From assembly GCA_003116995.1 (NCBI GenBank), contig BDSL01000032.1:806001-870000 (forward strand): a stretch of DNA of 64,000 nt. Direction: 5' to 3'. A program made the translations under genes and the position numbers. The DNA comes from Yamagishiella unicocca (Eukaryota > Chlorophyta > Chlorophyceae > Chlamydomonadales > Volvocaceae). Shown piece by piece: positions 45,238 to 56,746 of this stretch (its first letter is position 1; every line of letters starts with the position of its first letter). The notes beneath the pieces were generated by a model. The model did no database searches. It was not told where the DNA came from and was given only the letters and a program-made list of their open reading frames with translations.

Positions 45238-45522
45238 CATGTGGAGGAGGGCTACGATGCGGGCCTAGTTGACGACTGTTTGTTCCTTTGCATGTCGCGT
45301 GTGCATGCATGGGTACGGAAGGGCTGTCTGGCTTGGCTGGGAGGCCGCTGGCCGGCGGGCTGTTGCAGCACGACCAGGATGCTCACGGCAGCGACCTGGA
45401 TGGCAGTAGGACGCCGGGCATGTCGAATATCGTTCGCGTAGTTGGACGGCGGGAATTGTGGGCGTGTCTGATGTTTCTCGCGCGTCGCGAACATCAGCAC
45501 GTGCGTTATTTCCAATGCTGAT
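45238..45522. repeat. 285-bp direct repeat, left copy
   Basis: Begins CATGTGGAGGAGGGCTACGA and ends near TTTCCAATGCTGAT. It matches 52118-52207 plus 52752-52946 with only a few differences (for example CGCGCGTCGC against CGCCCGTCGC). The two copies are 6.9 kb apart and flank the NTPase gene. Confidence 0.92.
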
Positions 45523-46749
45523 GCTGATCGTACGTTTAGTACGTAATTGAGGTGCTGACGTGCGCGGTACTGGGCGCATTATAAGTTTACTGTCGAAATG
45601 CGACTTAGTTTAGGAAAGCGACGCCTGGCGTGTAGGTGTCCACATGCGTATGCAGGACGCTGGGAAGGCCGCACCGGCCGCATGCTGTGTAATGGAAGAT
45701 GAGGTGGTGCTGCTGGTCACACGCAATCATGAGCGACACGGTTTAGGCGGGTTGCCCAAGTTGTGACACCGGGATTTGTGTGAGGGATAGGTGAGCACGT
45801 ATTCCGATGGGAGCTTCGTGCAAACTGATGGGGGCTACATGCAACATTGTTGTGTGGATCGATCGGTGGAAGGTCGAATGCATCGGCCATGTTGGCACGC
45901 GGAATGGAAAATGCTTTTTTTCGGAGTCATCATCACATGTGCTGTATATGTAGTACCTATGCAAAGCAAAGTTGCTGGACACAAGGAGCCGAGGCTGCGG
46001 CGACTAGAAAGTGACAGTGCACAGGAGTACAGCAGCAGTGCACTCGAGCGGCGCATTGTGGAACCGCTGGGGATTAGAACTCGCTTTGGGATTGGGGTCA
46101 AACCCGCGGGGGATTAGATTTCGGAAGGGACTGTAGGACCAACTAAAAAGAATCGGGATTAGACTCCCACTTTCCTATCCCCTGCGCGGACCGGTTAGGG
46201 CACTAATCCACTTATCCGGTGGTCACAGCGGATAAGTCATTTCCCAATCCAAGGGCGGTTTCCAATCCTCAGGTTGCCAATCCCAATCCACCACCGTGAC
46301 CGACGCCTAAACTAATCCAGGGGAGGGGCGCCCACCCTCTGGTCTAGGCTGGTATGTGGACAAGCGGTACAGGCCGGAGACCGTAGATACCTCACGACCT
46401 AATAAGTTTAAGGCGTTCCCGTGTCCTCAAGCCCGGGCGAACCCAGGACAAGAAGAGGGGCCTATGTCCGGGCCTCACCATATGCAAGCTGGGGCTGAAT
46501 CCAAGCGTGGTGAGCCAGGAGGCCCAGGACGAGACCGCATGGCAAGCCACCTAGCAGCCAGCAGACGAAAAACGGTTTACAAATTTGTGGGGCCATTTTT
46601 AAAGATGGAACATCATCATGGACGATATCAGTGAACATCAAGTATATTAACATTCTGCTGCCTCCGAGCCCCCATATCGCCGAGAGCGGCAACGCTTGCA
46701 AGCGAGCGCTTGTAGCATAGTATCAATCCCTATCACAGTGTCTTTCTGT
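45523..46749. other. Upstream region of the NTPase gene
   Basis: No exon recognised. Bases 46070-46320 are unusual in carrying many GGATTAG, CTAATCC and CCAATCC motifs on both strands. The promoter of the NTPase gene should lie toward 46749. Confidence 0.45.
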
Positions 46750-49700
46750 ATGGAAGACAACACCATCGTGCGCGGTGCTTTAGCTGCCCTGCTTGGGCCG
46801 GGCGCAGACAGGTTTGTTGATTCTGACCTCCAAAAGCTGCAGGAGGGGGGCTACAACTCGCTGGAGGACCTAAGGCTGGCTACTGGTGATGGACTACGGT
46901 CAATTGGGCTGAAGGCGGCGCTTGCGGACCGCATTCTGCACGGGCAAGGTGCGACTTGACTGTTCCGTCCGCGGGATTTCAGCTGCAGTTGCTGGCTCGC
47001 GCACATGGTGTGGTGCGTTCACGTTGCCCGCAACTAGGTTCCTGACCCTATCTAGCGCCGTTGGGTTGAACTGCCTGGCCTCGCGATAGTTCGCACCCAT
47101 CCGCACGTCGGACCGTGGAAGCTACGGCTGTCTCCCTTCGCGAATCACGTTGAGGCAGAAGTGGCTGGAAACCACAGTGCGTCGCTTCAAGCCAAGGTTT
47201 GAGCGTTTCCGGAGCCGGAGTTTTGAGCGTTGCCTTGGCCAGTTTTTTCGCGGCAGCTACGAGTTGAACTTGCTTTAAGGCAGGGATGTTTAGGGTTTAG
47301 GGTAAGCAGGGGATGTGTGCAAGTCTGCGCCGTTCACGTCTGCACCGTTCACGTTGCCCGCAACTAGCTGTTGTTTTTTTGGGACTGCGCGGGTTCGCGA
47401 TAGTTCGCGCAACGCGGAAGCTACGGCTGCTTCCCTTTGCAGCCCTTTGCAGCCTATCACACATGGCCACGTCGGGAGTGGGGACCTGGCGCGCTCCTGC
47501 GCCTACGGTTGCGGTCAGCAACATAGCTTGGTGACCCGACCTGCATAAGTATAGCTGCGGGACAATTTTGTTGTCTCGCTCCGTCGTGTTGCATTTTGCG
47601 CCAGGCGGGGCCACGGGGGAAACCAGACATAGACCCCCCAGCAGCGCGAACGGTGGACTTGATCCGTACGACGTTACGGCGATGATTGCTCGCGTTGCTG
47701 CCCTGCCAAAATTGATTCACTCTAGTTTTTGCCTACATCCGCTGGCGCATGTTTTGCACGCCTGCGGCAGTGCTTCGCGGCGTTGTTGACAGTGCCTACA
47801 GTGCCTCCACCACGTCGGCACGCCATCCAATCTCTTGTGTGCAGGTCCGTTAGCTCACAAGCTGCGGCTGCGGCCAGACAAGCAGAACAAGGACTTGTTC
47901 TTCTTTGAGCCCGTGATTGCTGCAAGCAACGCAGGAGCTGCGCCTGCGGGCGCGCTCAGCAGCCGCTTCTTCCTGGACCCCGGAGGCAGGCTGACGGCGG
48001 GACTGCGGAGGTGGCTGGGCCTCGCTTGGAGCATGCACCTCGAGGGCCGGTCCCTCCCGCCGCTATTTATTAACGGCCTGACCAAGGTGACGGCGTGTCG
48101 TGTGCAGCGTTTCACCGCCCACACAACAGGGTCTATGACGGGGTTGGAGGGGTAGCTGTTCGGGCGCGCTAGTTGGGCTACACAACCCTGTTCATTGCTG
48201 AGAGACACGCAGCAGCCGCGGAGCTAGGAGAAACACTCGTTAACCTTGCACCCTTGCGCCCGCCTTCGCGCAGACCGGCAAGTCGTTCATGCTCAGCCAG
48301 GTCGTTCCTGCGTTGGCCCGGACCTTGCACAGCGGCGGCGACGGCAGCAGTGGACGCGGCGGCGGCCGCCAGAGCCGCACGCGCCGCGCCGCTGTGGTCG
48401 TTCCCCTCGAGGAGCCCAACTTCCTGCCCGTGACCTGCTTGACCTGCGAGCGCAGCAGCGGTGTCGCTGGATTCCTCAAGGACTTCCTCATCAGGCTCAA
48501 GGACAGCGCCGCCATGCAGGGGCTCAGCGCTGCGGCCAGCATTCCGGTACCTAGCCACTTTACAGCCGCCACCATGCAGGTCGCCATCCTCAACTTCATG
48601 CGGAGCCTGCCACGGGACCGCGTCAACTTCCTTTTGATCGACGAGGCGCAGAGCTTCTACCTGCTGGAGCAGCCTGCGTCGGGCGGCGGCGCATTGGGCG
48701 GCCGCGTCCTGGACATGACCGCGCTGCGGCACATGCGGTGGTGAGCCAGCACAGGCTTTCCCTCCACCGTGCAGCGAGAGCACGTCAGCGCGGGCGATAG
48801 GACATTATCTTAGGACATTAGGACAGCGCGGGCGATAGGACGTTATCTTAGGACATTAGGACAGCGCGGGTGATAGGACGTTATCTTAGGACATTAGGAC
48901 AGCGCGGGTGATAGGACGTTATCTTATCCAGGGAAACGCGCCTGGACGGTGTCGCACACGACGGCAGAGGCCACGGAGGAGGCATGATTGTGAGGTTTGA
49001 GTGGACGGCAAGATTATGGCATGTGCGCCAAAACGTGTGCGCCCATTTTCCTGCCTCGACTTCGCTCTACCCCCCCTGTAGCGTCTTTAAGGAGCTGCTG
49101 CTGGACAGTCCCCCCTGGGTTGCCTGGGCTGTCACCGGAAGCTCCATGGCGACGCTGTGGGCAAACGTTGCCGACACCCCGGTGAGCGACCCTTGTTGCG
49201 GTCCCCGAACCTGGCGCTGTTCTGCCGCTGTCATTAAGCACACAACATATCTTTAGGTTCAGGTGTAACGCCTCTTTCGCGCGCCCACAGACCTACGGCT
49301 ACGCCCTTCTCATGCATCACTGCCGAGTGAACCTGGACGCCGCGGTCTCCCTGCAGACGCTGCAAGTCGCCTGGAAGCAGCTCAAGGTCCAGCACCAGGC
49401 GCTGGACCCGCCACTGCCGGACGACCTGAGCTGGTGGTCGCCTCCGCACCACGCAATGCTCGCCTTTTTGTGCGAGGAGTGGAGGCTCGGCGGCTGCACG
49501 GACCGCACAGCTGAGGCGCTGGTCACGCGAACACGGATGAAGAAGCTCATTCCTGAGGTGCGGCCTGCATACCCGTACTGCTGATAATGGGCAGGGAAGA
49601 GAGCTGCTCAGGCACCGTCGGTGAGGGATGCGCTTCTTGCAATCATGGAGGGCAGGCAGGTGGATCTGGGTGTTTAGGCTAGTCACCCCCCGCTCTCTGC

Positions 49701-51890
49701 ATGTCTTCTGTGTGTTCAGGTGCTGGAGGACCTGCGCGTGGTGCTGCAGTTGCTGTGGCAGCCTGCTGAACAGCTGCTGCTCCTTCGCGAGCTGCTGGAC
49801 CCATTGGCTGGAGTGGAACCCGCCATGCTCCCGCCGGCGTTCAAGGCGCTGCTGGCCCCCTCCTCCAACCTGCGAGACGGCAGGCTGTACTTGGACAACC
49901 CGCTTCTGGCGGAGGTGCTGCAGGTATCGGCGTTAGTGGGGGCAAGCCAGGCACTTGCTGTATCTCATGCCAACTGACACCTTTGGCGCAATGCTTCAGT
50001 AACTTCACCGCTGGAGTGGCACTTGCCCCTATAGCCGTGTCAGCATGGACTGTAAACATGGATTTAGCCTTGATTTGCAATTACGATGCGCACCCGGCCA
50101 CCTGCCCGCAATGTTTCTACGCAGATGTCCACCATGGAGTCGGGAGAGCTGGTGCACACGCTGGACGCCGTCCCATCACCCGATTCCAGGATGGTCAGGG
50201 AGCTGGTTATGCTCGCCGAGTGCTGCAAGCAAGCCAACATCGACAGCTACAAGGACCTGAGAAGCCTCCTACGCGACATGGCCTCTGCGCTGAACCTGAC
50301 GCCGGGCGAGCTGCTGGAGGCAGGGTGGTTTGCCAAGGTGCGATGTGTGGGGGCGCGAGTGTGCGGGCAGTATACCGTACTGCATTTAGACATCGGCGTA
50401 TATTACGTAACTTACTGGGGGTTTCTTCAAATGATGCATTGCATGTCTTTTGGCGCCTTGTAAACCATTAAGTCCTATTTCCACCAACCTACTGCGACGA
50501 GCACACGGTTGCAAGGCATACCGTAGCATGGTAGAGCACTGGGTGCGATCAGCCGCCTGACGGGCTGCCATGCGTCCTAGTGCCCAAACCAGCAAAACAC
50601 GGGACAGGAGCTAGACAATGCTGCCGTACGGTGTGTCGCGAGTTCCTGCGCAGGGAACAGGAGTAGGAAGGAAGCGAATGCAATAGCCGCCAGACGAAAC
50701 CAACGCACCCCACGCGCACAGGGAACACAAATGCTACCACTTCTCACAGGGATCTATAGCCTTAGTCATATTGCCGAAAGGGTTGCGCAGAAGAGGGCCT
50801 ACAATCATCTGCACCGAGCATTCAGAAGGACGCCGACCCTTCTAGGGTGGAGAGCAGGCAAGTACAGAAAGGAGATCCCAGGAACGAGGTAGCAGCGCGG
50901 CGAACGCGAATACACCAGGCGGGCGCCAGACAGGTGCCCATGACGACCACCTAGCTGTTGTCGGAAAGGTAACGAGCCCACCGACGGGGCGTCATCACAG
51001 ATGCCCATCACGGCCACCGCAGACATCTGCGCCAGCGGACATGCCGACACGCCTCCAGACGGCCACAGCGAAACCTCCACCCCGCAAGCCGGGGCTGCGC
51101 GCACCCGACGGGGTGCAGCTGCAGTGCAGCCGACCACTACAAAGTGGCCTCACTAAATTATTCAGACACGCAACCCTCGACTCACGCCGATATAATTACG
51201 TTTCCCCGCCCGCAGGTCCTGGACCACCGGCTCAACAGCTTCGGCGCCAAGCAGTCCTTCATGGAGCAGCACGAGGCAGAGGCTCGGAAGGACGTGGAGG
51301 CCGGCGTCCGCTGGTTCCATGCCCTCCAGCGCAACGTCCTCGCCCATGGGTCCACCTCGGAGCAGCGAGAGGTCCTGGAGGCATACCCGCCAACCCTTCA
51401 ATCGTTCCACACCGATGGGCGTATCGGCACGGTGCTGACCAGGACGTACAACTGCGCGCCGCCCAGCAAGCAGGCCCGTGGCCGCAGCGGTACGGGCGGC
51501 GGCACCAGCGGCGGTGGTGACGGCAGCAGCGTTGTCCGCCGCTCGCGTGGTGACGGTGACGGCAGCGCCGGTGGGGGCATAAGGCGCAGCCGCAACAGTG
51601 GCTCGTCCCCTGGTGGCCCCGCGGACAGCAACGTCAGCGGCCGCAACCCCGGGGCGCTGACGAACGTCTCAGCGGGCGGTTTGGGGCCCGCCAGCACAAT
51701 GGCATGGCATCACCAAGGCCTTATGCCGTTGCAGCCCACCAGGGCGGCGCCGTGCCCAAGGCGGTTGACGGTGCCCACGCCTCTGCTGCTACTGGCATCG
51801 CGTGCGCCTTTCCGCCAGCCTACGCTGCTAAGGCTGGCAATAGCAGGGCGTCGGGCGGTTGAGGTTTTTTCCAGCTGGGCGAGAGTATGA
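46750..51890 (+). CDS. P-loop NTPase with N-terminal SAM-like domain, in a repeat-flanked island
   Basis: Eight exons join in frame: 46750-46948, 47845-48086, 48274-48740, 49082-49181, 49291-49557, 49720-49923, 50125-50337 and 51216-51890, giving 788 residues. Residues 1-65 look like a SAM or helix-hairpin fold (LQEGGYNSLEDLRLATGDGL). The Walker A motif GLTKTGKS is split across the exon 2/3 junction and restored by splicing. The Walker B region is NFLLIDEAQSFYLL. Then come VAWAVTGSSMATLW and a helical C-terminal half (WWSPPHHAMLAFLCEEWRLG). The last 140 residues are Gly/Ser/Arg-rich. I do not recognise the family. SAM plus AAA/STAND-like NTPase modules occur in mobile and Crinkler-like proteins, but that is only a suggestion. 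No inactivating change is visible. Intron 1 holds two island repeats. Confidence 0.8.
47009..47445. repeat. Island repeat, copies 2 and 3
   Basis: Two diverged copies (47009-47140 and 47307-47445) of the sequence at 42310-42440, sharing GTTCACGTTGCCCGCAACTA, GCGATAGTTCGC and GGAAGCTACGGCTG. Both lie in NTPase intron 1. Between them is TTTAGGGTTTAGGGT (47288), two units of a plant-type telomere repeat. Confidence 0.78.
48788..48929. repeat. 38-bp tandem repeat in NTPase intron 3
   Basis: 3.7 copies of a unit containing GCGCGGGTGATAGGACGTTA followed by TCTTAGGACATTAGGACA. Confidence 0.92.
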
Positions 51891-52117
51891 GAAGATGTGG
51901 ATTGTGATGACAAGCATCCCTAGTGCCTGGTGCACCATCCGAGTAGGCTTGCCGTGCGGCCGCTCCAGCACCGTGGAGAGCACAGGTTGCGCATTCGGGA
52001 TACCGTGGGACGTGCGCCTCGCTGTACGTCTGAGGCGGACATGTGTCTACGACTCCATCCTGACAGTACACTGCGGGACTGAACTGCACGTCGACCATGA
52101 CGGATGGCCACATGTGA
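51891..52117. other. 3' flank of the NTPase gene
   Basis: Short gap between the stop codon and the right direct repeat. No coding signal. Confidence 0.4.
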
Positions 52118-52207
52118 CATGTGGAGGAGGGCTACGATGCGGGCCTAGTTGACGACTGTTTGTTCCTTTGCATGTCGCGTGTGCATGCATGGGTACGGAA
52201 GGGCTGT

Positions 52208-52751
52208 GAGGGCGACGGCCGTGTACCATGGACAAGTGAAGCCTCGAGAGGATTAAATTGTAGCAGTATAGTATCAAAAAGGGGATGGAAGGAGCAGTAG
52301 CCTGGCGACACCGTGTGGCGGATTGTTGCAGATGTGAATGATGTTGTTGATGTTGCCTTACATGTATTGCCGTCGTGTAGTTTTCAATGTTAGTGTGAGG
52401 TGCCGCGACGTATGAGGATTGTCGCCCATGGCGGCGTTTTCGCCCATGGCGGCGTTTTCGCCAATCCGCCATGGGCGACAATCCTCATACCGTCGCGACA
52501 CCTAATCGATTTGGTGTTCTGGTGGTTTGCCTTTGTTCCGGTGCACGTCGGTCTTTGTCTCCTCCGTCTTTCTCAGTGTCAGGCAATGTGCCCGATGTTT
52601 CTACCTCTCGGTCTGGAACCCACTGTAACGGTTACAACAGCAACGATGAATCGGTGTCTGGACCGGGTTACCGACGAACTAGGGACCGTCAGAGCGCCTT
52701 AGCACTGCGCTGGTTGATCATTTGATTGGGCGGATATGGAGGGCCAAGGCT
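52208..52751. mobile_element. 544-bp insertion with internal hairpin, possible non-autonomous element
   Basis: Interrupts the right direct repeat. It holds a near-perfect 37-bp inverted repeat (52398-52503), the motif beginning CAGTGTCAGGCAATGTGCCC (about 52573) and a 36-bp sequence (52599-52634) found inverted at 42242-42277. I see no clear target-site duplication or terminal inverted repeat at its ends, so the class is uncertain. Confidence 0.55.
52398..52503. repeat. Long hairpin
   Basis: Left arm AGGTGCCGCGACGTATGAGG plus ATTGTCGCCCATGGCGG. The right arm is its reverse complement with one substitution and one extra base. The 30-base loop contains a third CGCCCATGGCGG. Confidence 0.93.
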
Positions 52752-52946
52752 CTGGCTTGGCTGGGAGGCCGCTGGCCGGCGGGCTGTTGCAGCACGACCA
52801 GGATGCTCACGGCAGCGACCTGGATGGCAGTAGGACGCCGGGCATGTCGAATATCGTTCGCGTAGTTGGACGGCGGGAATTGTGGGCGTGTCTGATGTTT
52901 CTCGCCCGTCGCGAACATCAGCACGTGCAATATTTCCAATGCTGAT

Positions 52947-53844
52947 CTGCTGGCAGGCGGGCTGCAGGCTACCAAGCTGCAGGGCCTCAAGTTCCAAACG
53001 TAAAGGCGGCGCTGACGGCGGCTGCGTCGACCTAGTGACTTATTCACGCAGCAAGGAGCCGCGGGCGTTCTTCAAGCGCGGTGTGTTACATTGTTAGTAA
53101 CTGATCAACGAAGCAAACCACGCCGAGGAACGAGGCGGAACGGGTTCCGCTAAGTACTCTGCGGCACCAACGGAATTGGTCAGAAGGGCCCTGCGCCCAA
53201 ACCTGAATTGCGAGAGACAAGTAGGAACCGAAGTCACGACGCAATCAATCCTATCAGCAACAGAGGCCCTGTAGTTACAGAGCATACGAGGAGAAACGCA
53301 AATGCCCTGGCTCCGGAACCAGTGCCGGTGAAACGCCCGTACCTGCGCTCGGGCAATACCTGTCGTGTAAAGTAAAGGGTCGGCTCGCTCAAACCGCGGC
53401 CCCGGCAGCGGGCTTGCATCTTCGCTCAAAATACGTAACGGCACCAGCGATCAACGTTGCGAGCAGAATCTCACACATGCCGACAAAGTATATTCAATCT
53501 CGTGACTCGAATGGCCAAGGGGAAAACGGCTCAGGTACAGTTATTTGATCTGTCGTGATTGTTCTCTTCTTCACAGCAACGAAGCTGACACCCTCTAGCT
53601 TATTCACACCCGCCGTCATCACCCTCCGCTGCCGCCGTCGCCGCCGTCGCCGCCTTTACACCCAACCAGGTCGCATCCACCCATCCCGCCGCACTCCCCT
53701 CTCCACCCCTCTCGACAGCCTCATCGTTCCCCGCACCCCGCACGTCCTTCCCCGTTCGCTACACACCTCTTAACCATTATGACTCAGCCAACCGCTCGCT
53801 CGCCCCACCCCCCTACCCACGGGTTTCCCTCGAACCCCCCTACC
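52947..53844. other. Non-coding stretch downstream of SAL1
   Basis: Expected to hold the SAL1 3' UTR near 53844. A TGTAA on the minus strand lies at about 53653 (ttaca on the plus strand). An open frame at 53444-53094 (-) has no recognisable motif. Confidence 0.45.
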
Positions 53845-56746
53845 CTACAGCGCCTTGGCCACCTTCGCTGCCGCCCGGACCAGCTGCTCGTGGAGCGCCG
53901 GCGGCGCAGCGATGATTCCTCGGTCCAGCTTCAGGAAGCGGCCGCCGGAGAAGTCAAGCCGCGTGCCAGCGGCGTCCGTGACCTTGCCGCCCGCCTCCTC
54001 GACGATCACGAAGCCCGGCGCGTGGTCCCAGATCTTCTCCTTGTAGGTGGGCGGCGGGAAGCGCATGAAGATGGAGGCGCAGCCGCGCGACAGCAGCCCG
54101 TACTTGACCTGGCTGTCCATGCGCAGCGGCGGCCGCACCACACCCAGCTCCTGGGCCTGTGCTCGGAAAGATGAACAACACGTAACTTCAAATGGGTTTT
54201 ATCCGGGGCGGGCGAGGAGGGTTCCGAAGGCGCGGGTGGCTGGGGACCGGTGGACGTCTGGAGGGGGGGTTCTGAGGAAGACCCGTGGATGGAGGGGGAC
54301 TGGGGGTGGGCCCTGGAAGGACAGACTCTGGAGGGTGGTGCGCTCTGCGCTGGAAGTTGGCGGGAACCCGCTGCCGAGGCGCACTACATGCGGGCGCACG
54401 CGAGGCGCGTAGGCAGGGACCCCCTCAAGTAGGAAGGGGGAAGTAGAGAAAGCTAACCCGGGCAGGAAGGGGGATGTAGAGAAAGGTAACCCCTGGGGAC
54501 GGGGGTGTTCGTGCCGCCTGCCGCCCGCCCGCCCGCCCACCCACCATGGCCGCAGTCGTATCGTGGCTGGAGTGCCGGCTCTCCACGGACTCCATGAACC
54601 TCGCCCCACTGGCGTCCTCCATGTCCGCCACCAAGATGCGCACGGGCGCCGCCGCCGGGTCCCACAGCGGCGCCGCGTAGGCGCCATGGTTTCGGTGCGC
54701 GGAGAAGAGGCAGCCCACGCCCTCGTCGGTGGAGCGCTGCGCGGCGCCCGCCTGGCCGTCCTCATCGCCCACCGCGCCCTGCGGCAGGTTGGGGCAGCCC
54801 AGCACGCCCAGCACGACCTGCGGGCCACGTGGGAGGGACGGGCGTGGAGCGGGGCGGGGGAGACCAAGCTGGCAGTTTCATCATCGGTCCTCCACTCACG
54901 CCACACATCGCTGCTCGGTCCCCATTTCGGACTGCTTCACGTGCTTGCCTCATGCCTCCTGGTGCTGCTCCATCCCCATTTCGGACTGCTTCACGTGCTC
55001 GCCTCATACCTCCTGGTGCCACAGGGTGCGCCGCTGCAATGTCCGCTCCGCCCATGCTCTCGCGCAACACCATCCCGATCCACTTTAACACCACTTCAGC
55101 CCTCCTCCCCTCCAGAGCACCGCCCTTCGCGTCAGTCGCTCGCCAGCCGGCGCCTCGATCAGCCCGCTTTGACAACCAGCACCTTCCCAACCAGCAGTAA
55201 GCGCCCACTGTACCCCCAACCACCCACCTCGCCCTCCTGCAGCATGCCCAGGCACACAGCGTACTGGCGCATGCTCACGAAGCCGCGCGTGCCGTCGATG
55301 GGGTCCAGGACCCAGTGCCGACCAGTGGGTCCGCCCTGCGAGTTGCCCAGATCTGCGGGCGGCCAAGATACAGCACAGTTGACGCACGACGAGTCGCTCC
55401 TGCGACTTGAGGCCCCATACCAGTTTGCGCCGGTGCTCAGTAACACGCAACGGCTCACTCACACACACACGCAAAACCAACCGCAGTGAAACAACAAGCG
55501 TCAATCCGGGAACGCATTTCGGGAAGCAGGTTTCGGAGCAGGCTTCGGAGCAGGTTTCGGAGCGGGGCCCTGCCGGTGCTGCTGCAGTGCTCACCGATGA
55601 GCGCCAGCACCTCCTCAGGGGTCAGCGAGGCCCCCGGCTCAGCCTCCGCCAGCACGCTGTTGATGAGCTGCGTGATGCGCTCCAGCATGGGCCGACCCGC
55701 GGGACTGCTCAGCTCCGCCGAGTCCTCCTCCGCCACCATGGACAGCCGTGCGGATGGGTCCGACCGCTGGAGCACCCAGGCGACCAAGGCCTGGGCGCCT
55801 GCAGGGGGCGGGTCAGGAGGGGGCGGGGGGCGTCAGCAGGGGGAGGGGTCGCGAGGGGGAGGGGGGGTCAGGAGGGGCAGGGGCCAGGGCGGGGGGGGGT
55901 CAGGACGGGGAGGGGTTTGAGAAGAAACCCATAGGTCAGTGGGCTACGAAAACCGACTCATAATAGTTGGGGGGCAGGAGGGGAAGGGGTGGGTGGTTGG
56001 CTGGCCGGGAGCTGAGCGAGGACGCGGAGGAGCGGGGAGAGGGAAGCAGGGCAGGCGACGGGCTGTGGGTGGTGGGGGCGGATTACGGGGAAGAAAGCTG
56101 CGGAGGGGAAAATCCAGGGGGTTGGGGAGGAGGCGACCACAGACTAGTGCTATGAAACGAGATGTGCATGTCGCTTCATCGGGCTCCCGTGTGAGGCTGG
56201 ATACCTGTCCCCGCTCTGCCCCTTGGTCGCGCTGCTGGTTGTTGGGTCTCATATGTTGCGCGTGCGTACGACATCAGCAGGTTAACAATGTCTGAGACGT
56301 GGCACGTGGGTGGGGTAAGCGCGATTGCTTGTAAATGTAGGAAGCCAACCTACCGTAGTCTGCGACCGTTACAGGCGAGTCGTCCTTCTTGTCCACGCGC
56401 TCCTCGGCGCTAAGCTGGCGTTGCACAATCTACATGGCGCATTTAATCCTTTAAGAAGGACGCATATTGGAAAGCAGACCAGCGCGTGGCCTAGGTGGCC
56501 TTTGGAAGCAGTGACCAACCCAAAATGCGAAGTCGGCCGGCCCACCTGGCAGAGCCTTGACGCGAGGCGCACTGCCTCCTTGGCGCTATCCAACTCTTTG
56601 CCATATTGCAAGGGTTGTGTCGCGATGTCAATCGCGACGTTGGCTACGCCATGCGGCCGAACGTAAAGGCGAGCATTGGACAGTCGAGGAAGGAGAGTTT
56701 GTCCAAATCTGCCAACTGATCGGCGCTGGTTGAAAGATGCCTGCAT
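53845..56746 (-). CDS. SAL1: 3'(2'),5'-bisphosphate nucleotidase, SAL1/HAL2 type
   Basis: Hydrolyses PAP (3'-phosphoadenosine 5'-phosphate) to AMP, and related substrates, using Mg2+. In plants PAP is a chloroplast retrograde stress signal. Six exons join in frame: 56746-56546, 56429-56354, 55798-55595, 55352-55228, 54817-54545 and 54156-53845, giving 396 residues. Motifs: YGKELDSAKEAVRLASRLCQ, KKDDSPVTVADYG, the metal site VAEEDS, GGPTGRHWVLDPIDGTRGF (metal site DPIDGT), VVLGVLGCPNLP, RMDSQVKYGLLSRG and EKIWDHAPGFVIVEEAGGKV with the catalytic WDH. The first 47 residues are Arg/Gln-rich without acidic residues until position 40, which fits an organelle transit peptide. One family 2-like GAGAAGAAACCC element lies in intron 2. 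Confidence 0.95.
54920..55020. repeat. 54-bp direct duplication in SAL1 intron 4
   Basis: Two copies of CCCCATTTCGGACTGCTTCA continuing to CTCCTGGTGC, with two or three differences. Confidence 0.9.
55913..55964. repeat. Dispersed short element, family 1 (long form)
   Basis: GTTTGAGAAGAAACCCATAG, GTCAGTGGGCTACGAAAACC, then GACTCATAAT, in SAL1 intron 2. It has the two-box layout (AAACCC then AAAACCG) seen in other long copies. Confidence 0.6.

Larger units (their letters stand above)
52118..52946. repeat. Direct repeat, right copy, split by an insertion
   Basis: Bases 52118-52207 and 52752-52946 together equal the left copy at 45238-45522. The junction in the left copy is intact (GGGCTGTCTGGCTTGG), so 52208-52751 is an insertion here or a deletion there. 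Confidence 0.9.

Noticed and set aside
49984..50471. Alternative plus-strand frame across NTPase exon 7
   Set aside because: It overlaps the exon in another frame and lacks motifs; the exon 7 frame keeps phase with both neighbours.
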